Origin: Synaphobranchus kaupii
Taxonomy: Eukaryota > Chordata > Actinopteri > Anguilliformes > Synaphobranchidae
Reading direction: 5' to 3'
DNA length: 64,000 nt
Assembly: GCA_029718625.1 (NCBI GenBank)
Contig: CM056380.1
Coordinates: 116,055,140-116,119,139, forward strand
Below, one piece after another: positions 1 through 11,700 of the stretch. Both the position numbers and the translations under genes were made by a program. The notes under the pieces were generated by a model. That model saw nothing but the letters and a program-made list of their open reading frames with translations. It had not been told where the DNA came from and did not search any database. The stretch's first letter is position 1. Each line of letters starts with the position of its first letter.

Positions 1-231
1 ACCTCATTTTTATCCACACCTTAATGGGTTGCAGTCTGGCCTCTTACTGTCCCACCTTCTGCTACTCACCTAAAACTGCAAGATCTGATTGGCTTAGTAA
101 AAAAAAAAAAGAATCTAAAAGGAAACCTAGAAGAAAATAAGCTATAGCTATACAAATTTTGGTAACATTAAGTTCAAATAAAATCAAATAAGTAGTTCCA
201 GTATCACTGGTGGGACACCTGCCCTGAGTCC

Positions 232-263
232 CAAACCCCCCCCCCCCCCCCCCCCCCCCCCCC
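232..263. repeat. Poly(C) tract
   Basis: About 30 consecutive C residues. Length in an assembly is unreliable. Confidence 0.9.
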
Positions 264-429
264 ACAACAGGGCCACCTTTAGCTGTATTGCACTGAATCA
301 TACCTGAACCCATACTCCTCATTGTTCACCACGAGCATATTACACACATCTAATTATGAAGGACTGCCTGATTGCCTGGTGGTAAGAAGGGATGGGCTCC
401 CCCTATTGATGGGGAGTTTTCTATTGCCC

Positions 430-540
430 CAGTTGCCCTAGGCCTGCTTTTGTGTGTTTCAGCCCAGTGTCTACGGACCGGTGTAGTTATTGTGCAAAAT
501 GTTTTGTGTAATGTGCCATATAAATAAATTTGATTCAAAT
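430..540 (+). mobile_element. Possible LINE 3' tail
   Basis: GTGTAATGTGCCATATAAAT, AAATTTGATTCAAATTT resembles the 3' tails of fish LINEs that end in short AT-rich repeats. There is no coding part. Confidence 0.3.
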
Positions 541-1468
541 TTATTGGAAATTTTTTATTTGAACTGGATGGATATCTCCTTAAAAATGGCAGCAAGACAA
601 TGTTCCCAAGCATACCTCAAACTCAAACAAGAAACAGTTAACTTAAATGGTCAGTCTTCGGAAAATTAACTGGATCGAAAATCTGTGGTTTGAGTTGAAC
701 ATTCCAGTTGAACAAACATTCCACCCAGTTTGTCACCAATCTAATAGAACACAATAGAAGTGGAAAAAATGGGCAGATTTGGAAAGAATTAAAGACAATT
801 AATGTGATTTCAACTGCCAGATTTTGGCTGATCACCTGTTTGGGACATGATTACAACTGGATTATTTGTGATTGTTTTTATGTGGCTTGAGTGTATTAAA
901 TTCACATATTTAATAAAAGTTTTTTAAAAACACTATAGAAGAAGACTCTAAGCTAGTGTGTGCTATAGGTTGCACAAAGTACAAAAAAACAACAACAATT
1001 GTGGCATATATATATATATATATTGTTTTGGGAAAAATACAAAGTTTTTCAGTACACAACATAAGTCAGTGCCTGTATTGTTTAGATAAACCTTTGCCCA
1101 TCTTTATCAAGGGTTTGAATAATTTTGGAGGGCACTGTATCACCTAGGTTAAATATTTTAGTGAGCAAGCTAGATTAGCCTACCAACTATCTAGCTAACT
1201 GAGCACAAATATAACTTTTTGTTGTCTGGTTAGATGTTATGAAGTTGAATTAGAGCTTTGTTAGAGATAAACACCACACTCTCTTGTGGCGCGTAATTAT
1301 TTTTGTAATGATACATTCATGATCAATATTTATTTTGCGGGACAAACAATACTTTTATTCTGCACCTTTCAGCAAGTTCTGTGGATGTTTTTTTTTTAAA
1401 TTATTTGTCTACATAAAACTCCAACACAATCAATTCTATCATCATGATACTTTGTACACATGTGCTTA

Positions 1469-2908
1469 AAGGGTAGTTCCACTGAAGAATGATGTTTGAT
1501 TTGTACAAAAGTAGCTCTCCTCCTGATTAAAATGAGCTCTCAGCCAACAGTGAGAGCAGAGATATAGCCCCAAACTACTGCGCATGTAACAGGTACCTGC
1601 TTTACTGTGAACTACAACGGCCAAGAGCGCTTACAGTTTATGGGCGATGTCAGCCCCTGAATAACGTTACCGGAGAGGAGGCCGAGGGACTGGGCTGGGC
1701 ATTTTACTACTAATCCTCCCGCGCAGTGGTTGCCTTGTCCGCGGGTTTACAGCTAAGTTGGCAGTCACAGGTAAATTAAAAGTCGGGAAGCACACACTTA
1801 TTTAAAAAAGTTAAAATATGTTGTTTTATTTAAAATACGTTGGTTTCGGTAAAAAATGGGCTAGTTTTGAGTTGCAATTTGGCTGGAAAGTCTTGCAAGA
1901 TCTGGCGACCCTGCTTCAGCCTCTCTTCGAGACTAGAGAGGCCACGTAACTCACTGGCAAGTTAGCCACTAATGTAACAGTTCTACTGAAAAAATACCAC
2001 CACCATTAGCTAGAGTCTCCAGAAAAAACGTTGGAAATATGGCCATTAATTTAGGAAATCACAGGCTTTCATTTATACGGATTGGCAGCGCGTTCAGCTG
2101 TGGATCCGGCCATGTATTTGGGCTCAAACCAGAAAGCCCCTACAACAAAAAGCTAGTAATATATTAAAAACATTGCAATTTTCGAAATGGCAAAAAGCTG
2201 ATGTGTGGCTTAGCTGCTGCATATTTAAAAAACCTGCATTTGCACCTTTCTTTAATGCCAAGAAGCCGTGGCTAACAACAGCTAACGCATTAGCCCAGCA
2301 AATGACGTTAACGTTGCTTCTGTAATCGAATGCTCGAAGTGAAACCTTTAGATATGGTCAGCTCACTAATGTTAGTCTACTTTTCATGGTCATGGATCAT
2401 AATGTAACGTTAGTTGACATGGTTTCTTACCGGGGGATTTAATAAGGCAGATGAGATGTCAGGGAATGATACTGGAGGCCACAGAGTTGGATCATTTGTC
2501 CAATCTGTAACCACATAAGGAGAGCACTCTAGTCCTGTTTGGCTTATTTTGCCAAAATATCTTTAGGAAACAACGTGTCAATGTCATTTTCCGACAATAA
2601 AATGACAATGATAGCTAGTTTGATCTACAGTGCATCCCTACAGTAACAGCATTGCTTTCCCCCTTGCTGGCTCCGCCTACATATCTATGTAGGCTAACTC
2701 ACTGACAGCACTGTATTTTTTTCAAAAATGCGGAAGAGGTAGACGTAGGTTATACGTCATTTTGATGTATACCTCTACCAATATTTCATCTTTATTTGAG
2801 GCTATTTCAGTACAGAAATTATTTTGGCCAGCCACAAAGAGAGACTTAATTAGTTGTGCCTTGATCTGTTAAATAAGGTTAATGTTGTTTTTCGGTGGAA
2901 CTACCGTT
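1469..2908. mobile_element. Non-autonomous DNA transposon candidate
   Basis: The left end AAAGGGTAGTTCCACTGAA and the complement of the right end (AAACGGTAGTTCCACCGAA) match at 17 of 19 positions, 1.44 kb apart. No coding region. It contains a segment (about 1725-1915) also found in the dimeric element at 49.85-50.06 kb. Confidence 0.6.
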
Positions 2909-3984
2909 TCAGGACACAAATAACCCATATGCCCTAAGCCTGGTACCCCTAAATGTTTCTTGCAACTTGAATTCATTATATTTTTTCATGAATACTAGTT
3001 TTAAGCATTCCGATATACATGTGAATCATGTTACTCTGAAAAGGGTAACATAACTTGACAGTAACAGGGTTGACCATTTCAGGTAAATGTGTTTGTAGAT
3101 ATTGATCATAATGTGAAAAATAAACAATTTATACATTAGTTTAGGGTAACAGTGTTGATATCTTATGCTTGTCCACCTTGGTCAAACATTATAAAACATC
3201 AAAAATAGTAAATTATTAAAGAGAAACTTACTTGTCCTTGAACCACTCATTGTCTAACTGAGACAGATGATGCAACTTCCATGTGACTTAATGTCTAAAA
3301 TGATTTATATATGGCTTAAATGGTTTTATCTGGTTTTATCTTATTTGGCATGAGTACTGGATGATGGTACACCTTATTTATGGTCTTCAGTCCACCTGTA
3401 ATGAGGCTTAAGGGCACAGTCTGTGCTTAAGGTTTGTTATCCAATGCTTGGGCATGTTGGGCATCCAGCCAACTGAGTAACCCTGCTTTGTGAAATGCCA
3501 CCCTGGAGGTAACTGCAGCTCAGGTTAAAAGTCAAAGTCCTAGTCCCTGAATGACTCATAAAACTGGAAAAGTTTCTACCGAGCAGACAAGCTGAGGGCA
3601 TTCCATTTTTAAAAAAAAAACAATTAAAAAAACACTATATTGCGCCACCATCTTGCTTTGCTCCTGCTCCAGTGTGTTACTCCAACTCTCATTTACATTA
3701 AAAGTACAATCACTTCGCACAGCCCTTCCCCAGGGCGACTTACACAAGTGGAAAAATACCAGCAGTAGTCATATGACAGGGATGAGATTCCCCATGGAGT
3801 GGAGGAGGCAGTTATTTAAATTAACCCTATCCCAAATGTCACTAGTCTCATGATCTTGTGAACCACAAGCCCTGGCAAATCCGACTCCACCTCAAAAATG
3901 ATGCAATAATAAAAAAAAAAACTATACCAGTTCGACTATACTTGTAGGAATTTCCCCTCCCACCTTTCAAAAAAGGAAAAAGAC
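2909..3984. other. Intergenic downstream of scd
   Basis: No gene, RNA or clear repeat seen. Confidence 0.4.
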
Positions 3985-4002
3985 AAGAAGGGTATAATTT
4001 CT

Positions 4003-4008
4003 TTTATT
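4003..4008 (-). promoter_or_regulatory. Candidate scd polyadenylation signal (AATAAA)
   Basis: On the minus strand this is a canonical AATAAA about 1.8 kb downstream of the scd stop codon. SCD transcripts are known for long 3' UTRs, so the distance is plausible. The interval 4009-5790 holds no other gene I recognise and is read as 3' UTR. Confidence 0.4.
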
Positions 4009-5790
4009 TGATTATGAAAAGAAATTGATTACCACGGAATAACACAACAGTATACTTTCCATTTTGTAGAAAATATGCGTACACTTACAGTACATACAGG
4101 TCATAACATTCCTTGCCAAAATGGTTTCATTTTTAAGGCATTCAGAATTCAAGGTTAACACAGGAAAAAGAAAATTGCACTGCAAAACAATAGGCAAGGT
4201 TTTTTTTTATACATTTTTTTTTTTAGTTCGGTTTAGTTCAAAATACTGTTTAAATGTTACTTATAAACTACAGTACACACGTTACAAAATACAAATCATT
4301 TGTCCCTGAACAACGTAGGCGAGCAAGAGTTCTTTTTGGATTATTGATTATGGCGAGGAAGCAGGTTGTGTCACAGCCGTTTAGTAAGGGCTTTAGAACT
4401 CAGAGACAGAGAGCAACCACTTTATCAGGTTTAAGACAAACGGCAGGCCTTCCCTTCCCAACCCCAAGCGTTTCCAACACTTGCCAATTATCTCAAATTA
4501 AAACACTGAAGAGTGCAGTCCCAGAGCGGATCTGCTCATTTCCCTCCGTAAACCTGATAAACACGGATTTCTCCCACTTAACCAACGTCCGTTTCCTTGG
4601 TAAAAGGAGGGTCAGGAAAAGGCTGAAGTCATAAGGCACGGGTAACGTGGTTTTCCTGACTATTTTCGCTCCGATTACGGAAATAAAATAAGGCGCACCA
4701 GTTATCAGCCATTTTTTCGACATCTGAAAATTTGGACAACAGAAGCTATTAGAGGAAGCACCCTCTCATTCCATCCGCCAACCTTTTCCTTCCAGAGTAA
4801 CGCACCAACAATTCAACCCCACCGAGTACTCTAGCAAAAGGTCTTCAGAGCTGAGGGGTCTTGTGAACCAAATGCTAACTGAGCTGAGAGCCACCTGCTC
4901 ACCTGCTCACCTGCACCCAGCTCACCTGGGCTTTGTGGACAGCACGTCAGCCTCAAAATGGAGGCAAAACTGAAAACCGTTTGGACATAAGACCAAAAAT
5001 CTTGCATCTGCAAACAGCAGCACAAGCAATGAGCACCTCCAAAAATAAGACTGGAATGGTTAGTGCCTACGGCATAATTGCCGTAAATATAACTTAATTT
5101 GGGCCTACAAGTCCGCACTGGCAGTTTGACAGTTTATCCTGTTTTCTGTGAGAATTACGGGGTGGGAGGGCTCCTGCAATTTGGCCCGCCCCCAAAAGGA
5201 TTCAACAGCTTAGTCAAAGTATACAAACTGCTCAACACGTCTAGCACGCGTGACAGGATTACAGAAAATTCTGACCTGTGACTTTTGCATGTGGAAACAG
5301 GTTTGTTAAAAATTAAACTGAATTAGCTGTACTTCACCCAAGTTATGAACTGGTTGAGAATCCAGCAAAACTTTGAATCGCTCCAAAGTCATATAGCTTT
5401 GCTTACAGATCAAGAATTACTCCATAAATTATGATGAATCTAGAAAAATGTGTTTTGTTTCTCCCCCCCCCCCCCTCCCTAAAGCAACATCATGGAGTTT
5501 GACCAGTCCTCTGGCCAGGGTAGAGGCCAGACAGGGCCCACTCCAGCCACTTTACATGGATCCAATCCCTGGACCTGCTGTCCGAAGACCGCTGGCTAAC
5601 GGATGTCTTCCCCATCAAACACACGCAAGTGCTACTGCTACCAATTCAGAAATTAATTGCGAGAACATTGTTTGAAGGGCCAGGTTCATTAAAGCCAATA
5701 TTAATCACAACTACCTGGGGTATAAAATCGCTGATCTGATAAGATGTCAAAGCCGTACTGTAGTCGTCCTCACAGCCCAAACGGCGCGGG

Positions 5791-8700
5791 CTAGCCACTG
5801 CGAGTGCTGCCGTCACCTGTACGCATCACACGAGCTTGCACGATCTCACGGGACGCCTTCTTGCAGTTGGAGGCCAGTCCCAGGGTAGCACATAAAGTCG
5901 ATGAAACACGTGGTCAGGTTGTACTTGGAGCAAACTCACTGGTGGAGTAGTCGAAGGGGAACGTGTGGTGGTAGTTATGAAACCCTTCCCCTGAAACAGA
6001 AGGCAGACCAGACCGTGTTAGCCAGGATGGGCGGGGTGCATACCAGTTTCTGGAACATTCACATCCGTGCAGATGTTTCTCTTCGGATACTACAGACACC
6101 TGCCAGTGAAAACTGTTTTTGGCTGAAGAATGATAGAGGTAGCTTTCAAATATAAAGGGTCAAGTATTTACAGATTTTAATCAGTGTTTAACAGCAATAC
6201 TCCATTGGGAAGCTGAAAGAGTCATGCCACAGGACATACTTTAGTGCTAAAACCAGTCGATTATGAAAACGGTCAAATTTTACATTTTCCATCAACCTGC
6301 CCAGAGACCACAGATGGAAATTAGCCCTATGGGCTAAATCTGGCACATTTTAGATTATGTTTATTAATGTGCATTGTCCCTTTTTTTTAAATAAATAAAT
6401 AAATAAACTTAAACTTAAGGAACTGCTCACCCCAAAGTCTATTCTAGAAACATGGGAAATAGTGTCATTGCATATCCAACGTCCTGCACACTCCTCGATA
6501 CTATCCGATATCCTGATTGGCTGCAGCACCTGTCAATCTTCCATCTCATTCTGTCTCCCAAGTGACTTGCCCCTCCATTTCATCATTTATATGTAACATA
6601 ATGCACATCTAGCCAATTTAGTAACACCATCATGTCACGAGAAAGTTCATCTCAATACCTCTTGAATTTACATAGATAACATTATTGACAGTATAAATCC
6701 ATCAATAATTAAGCAACAGCAATTAGATTTTAAGCCAAACTACTTTGAGAACATTGTGGTGGAACAGGAAGTATTTATCCATGAATAATTGACCCCAGAA
6801 TGCAATTGGTGCAATGCCAGGAGGCTAACTGAATAAAATGCTAAATATGTAGATGTAAATTGCAGCAGTTACAAATCCGTTCAGACAGAAATTTCAGTTT
6901 TATGTAAACAATGCTGAAAAAGCCATTATTTCTGGCAGATTAAATTAGGAAAAACAGAGCACTGTTTTATCTACGGTGCTAAAAGGCCAGAGCCAAGGGT
7001 ATGGTCTCACCTATAGCACTGAACAGAGTTCAGGAGTATGGTCTCACCTATAGCACTATACAGAGTGCAGGGGTATGGTCTCACCTATAGCACCATACAG
7101 AGTGCAGGGGTATGGTCTCACCTATAGCACCATACAGAGTGCAGGGGTATGGTCTTACCTATAGCACCATACAGAGTGCAGGGGTATGGTCTCACCTATA
7201 GCACTATACAGAGTGCAGGGGTATGGTCTCACCTCTAGCACCATACAGAGTGCAGGGGTATGGTCTTACCTATAGCACCATACAGAGTGCAGGGGTATGG
7301 TCTCACCTATAGCACTATACAGAGTGCAGGGGTATGGTCTTACCTATAGCACTATACAGAGTGCAGGGGTTTGGTCTCACCTATAGCACTATACAGAGTG
7401 CAGGGGTATGGGTCTCACCTATAGCACTATACAGAGTGCAGGCGTATGGTCTTACCTATAGCACCATACAGAGTGCAGGAGTATGGTCTCACCTATAGCA
7501 CTATACAGAGTGCAGGGGTATGGTCTCACCATAAGCACTGAACAGAGTGCAGGCGTATGGTCTTACCTATAGCACCATACAGAGTGCAGGAGTATGGTCT
7601 TACCTATAGCACTAAACAGAGTGCAGGGGTATGGTCTCACCTATAGCACCATACAGAGTGCAGGAGTATGGTCTCACCTATAGCACTATACAGAGTGCAG
7701 GGGTATGGTCTCACCTATAGCACTATACAGAGTGCAGGGGTATGGTCTCACCTATAGCACTATACAGAGTGCAGGGGTATGGTCTCACCTATAGCGCTGA
7801 ACAGAGTGCAGGAGAATGGTCTTACCTATAGCACCATACAGAGTGCAGGAGTATGGTCTCACCTATAGCACCATACAGAGTGCAGGGGTATGGTCTCACC
7901 TATAGCACTATACAGAGTGCAGGAGTATGGTCTCACCTATAGCACCATACAGAGTGCAGGAGTATGGTCCTCACCTATAGCACTATACAGAGTGCAGGGG
8001 TATGTCTCACCTATAGCACTGAACAGAGTACAGGGGTATGGTCTCACCTATAGCACTATACAGAGTGCAGGGGTATGGTCTTACCTATAGCACTAAACGC
8101 GACAAACTTGTTCTCTCGTGGGTTGATGTGCTGGTCGTAGGGTCTGTTTCCCCCACATATGGGCCGGCGCTGTTCACCAGCCAGGTGGCGTTGAGGACGA
8201 TGGTGTACCTCAGGAGGCACGGAACGAAGTACGCCACCATAAAGACTCCGCCCACAGGTACCAGGGCACCAGCATCGGGATTCCGAAACATAACAGCAAC
8301 ACTGAGGTCTTGTAATACCTGCCCGTACAAAAAATAAAAAGTTGATTACATTTCCGGAATCATAAGAATTAGAGGGAGGGGGGGAAAACTAACCTAGCAT
8401 TGGTTTTGTCGTTTTATTTTCATTCCGTCTTTGACCGTGAAATGTCAGAAACGGGCATTTTACTGCAGTCCAAACATGGAATTTCAGGCTGCTAAAAACT
8501 ACAGAACACAACACGGCTTTGCAGTGGAAACCATCTTACAAACATTTGGTCAGTAAGAAAAATGTAAATTTTTCACCAGTTTTACCAATATACCTGGGAA
8601 ATGACATTTCTAAATTAGCCACTGTACCATTTCGAACCATTTGCACGGCAGTAAAATGCATTAAACAGTGCACCTGATTATTAAATCTCACGGGGCGAAA

Positions 8701-11700
8701 CACTTGTACTTGGTGGTCGAATCATAAAATATTTTCAAGGGGGATGGTGGGGTCCGTGATGTCACAGAGCACAATTAACCCAAAGGGGATGGAAAGGGGC
8801 GATGGCAGTTTTAAGAAGGGGATGGTTGTCGTCAGTTTTTTTTTAACAGGGGCAATGGCATCCTCTTGTGTCCCCCCTGCTTGTATGTGTGAAAATAATG
8901 CAATAATAAATCTGGATAAGAGTGCTTGTGAAGTGCCTAAAATATAAAACATAACAGACGTACTTTCTTTGGAACATGACGACTTTATCAGCCCTCAGAT
9001 CAGCCAGCTCCAGTTTGCCACCCTTCTCGATGACGTCCGGATGCTTCCGCACCAGCAGCCAGCCAATGTGCGAGAAGAAGAACCCTCGCACGGCATTGTG
9101 GGGGTCGGCGTCAGTCTCAGAGAATTTTGTGATGGACTCTGTGGTCCCCGAGCCCACTCGTAGATATCGTTCTGCACGGACGAAACCGGGTCAAAAAACT
9201 CATCTTCTAACGCACAGTGTCAGACTTCGGTCAAGGAGAGCTGCAGTGTCCACTAGACTTTGGAGCAGTTCTACACTTAAATGATTATGTCACCGATTGG
9301 CAGAAGGACAAGTCCAAAAACCGTTTTGCTACGGCCTAATTTGCTGCCCGATTGAAAGGAAACTTACCTTATTAAATTAATACACTAGGGAACACTAACC
9401 CACTGAATTATTTACACAATTCTTCTACAAATAGCATTTTCAAAGCTTTTATTTTGACATCTGCTTAGGTGTAACATCCTCTGTGTTCTTTTATTCTGAT
9501 ATCACTTCCTTAAGTTATTCTGGCCCTACATTGGTTTAATCTTAATCATAACTACACACTTGAAACAAATTGTTAATCTTCTCAAATTGACAATGATTTC
9601 AGAGAATTGGAATAACCTCTGGGTTGGAAGACAGCAAAATAACTGGTTTAAACCTAAGATTGCTAGTTAGTAACTATGTATGGAAGCCAGCAAGGTGCAA
9701 TGCATTTATTGTTGCCCAGCTAGCTAGCTACATATTACTAGCAAGCAAGCACACCAGTAGGTAGCCAGCAGTCAAATAGTCGGTAATTTATAGCTACCAA
9801 TCAGATGTAGCCAACTGTTTAGCTGTAGTACATTCGTTACCGACTAGCCAACTACCACAAATGGAACAGCCAATGTTGGTTGAGTAAAACCAGGGGTATA
9901 CAGTCAGGTGCGTTTACCTGAAAAGCCATGAATTGGCAACAGCGAGGAAGACTCGCAGAGGCAGGGAGGCCTTGTAAGAGCGGTGGCTCCACAGTCGATG
10001 GCGCCCGCCGTTATTCCGAGGGCACTTATGAAGAAGCACACCGCCGCTGGGGGGAGGAGGGAGGGGCAGGAGAACGTTCAGTGACTGCACACCCGCCATG
10101 GCGATTAGAGAGTTTAATGCACTTGTGAAGGAGCACAGCACAGCTGGGATCGAGGTGGAAAACCGTTCATCCCGCTGCACATTACGGCCGCCAATAACTG
10201 AGAGCGGTTTGTGGAATCGACAGTCGGAGTGGGTTTCATTTCACAAGCTATTCCTCAAAAAAAAAAAAAAGGGGAAAATAAATAAATATAAAGACTGAAT
10301 GCCTTTCTATGTGCCATCAGACAAGGCCCCAGGGAATGTCGAAATTGAAGGCCCTGGTTTGTGCCTGAACGTTGAGTAAGAAGGACACACTGTTGTAGAC
10401 ACAAGCGGCTCACAATGGAATGAACTATGGAGGCCGTGATTGTCCATTGTTCTCGGGAATAGAATATTCTGCAGTTTCAGAGATGTTAGTCAAGCCTTTA
10501 TCCCCCCCCCCCCCGTTGTTGGTGAAAATATTAAGAATAGTAATGACCAGTTAAAAAGCCGTTTCATGCAAATCATCAAACAGGCAAAATCTACTAGTGA
10601 CACACACACACACACACACAATGCAACTGCCAAGCTTGGCCACAACCTTTTTAATTCTATAAGGTAACTTGGCTTCCAAGGGTCCAGTCGGTTAGGCGTC
10701 AGCGTTTTATCACTCTTCAGCGCCCCCCGCTGGTTCATTGGGGACTGCATGTGAAAGCCGCTGTTGGGTTTGCCCAGTTCCCATGTGCGAGCATTTATCC
10801 GTGATTATGTAAGTATATATTAAGTATTGCTACCACTTATAACCATGTAGGTCATTATAGTGGACGGCATCATTCACCTCAAATTTTGTGGGAGTCCTGG
10901 GTTGATGAAAGTCCACATCTCAGTTCAGAGTGTGTAAACACCCCAGTTCTGCTATGGCCCAGTCAATATGCACGTAGCCCCAACTTGCTGTACACGCAGC
11001 GGTAGTTTTGTAAAGTTATGTAGTGTCTACCAAGCCAAATTGCTGAATGGATTATGCATAGTCAAAGAACTGTACAAAGACTACTGCAGTATACAGTGTG
11101 TAGGAAAGCAATACTCCCCTGTAGAGTTCATTTGAGACAGAGACCAAAGACAGGAGTTTACTTTTACCAAACCAGTATTTATGAAAATCAGTGTGTACCC
11201 TTTCCTGAGGAAATCAATATAATGATAACTTTAAACACATAAGGCCCCTCCCATACATATAACAAATATTACTAAACTGAGTACAAAACTTGCTATTCTG
11301 TCTCCCTTTGCTTTAATTATTCCCATAAAGGACTTTGAACTGTATTCTGAATAAAAGGTGCTATACAAATATAGCCATTATTATCCAGACTGGCTGCCAG
11401 CACTGTGACTAGACAGTTTAAGTCTACACATAGTGCCAAGTCAAACCTGCCAAAGCTCAATATAATTTCATAGAGCCAAGTCATTAGGGACACAACTGAT
11501 AGTTTGGCAGTTAAAACACAACTTAGAACATACAAGTCAAGCGCTGTAGTAGGTGCAAGAGGAAGACTAAATTAAGTGCTCCAAGTGGCAAATTGGTTTA
11601 AGGATATCACTTTCAACATTGTATACTTGGGGTTAGTAAAATCTAATCAGACTATAGTAGTACAAGGAGGCAGCACACCAATACAGTAACTCACATCTCC

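Noticed and set aside
6985..8084. CRISPR-like array of regular repeats
   Set aside because: Units are contiguous without unique spacers, in a vertebrate intron; it is a minisatellite.
10440..10750. Short ORFs flanking the CA repeat in scd intron 1
   Set aside because: Low-complexity and intronic, with no similarity to a known exon.
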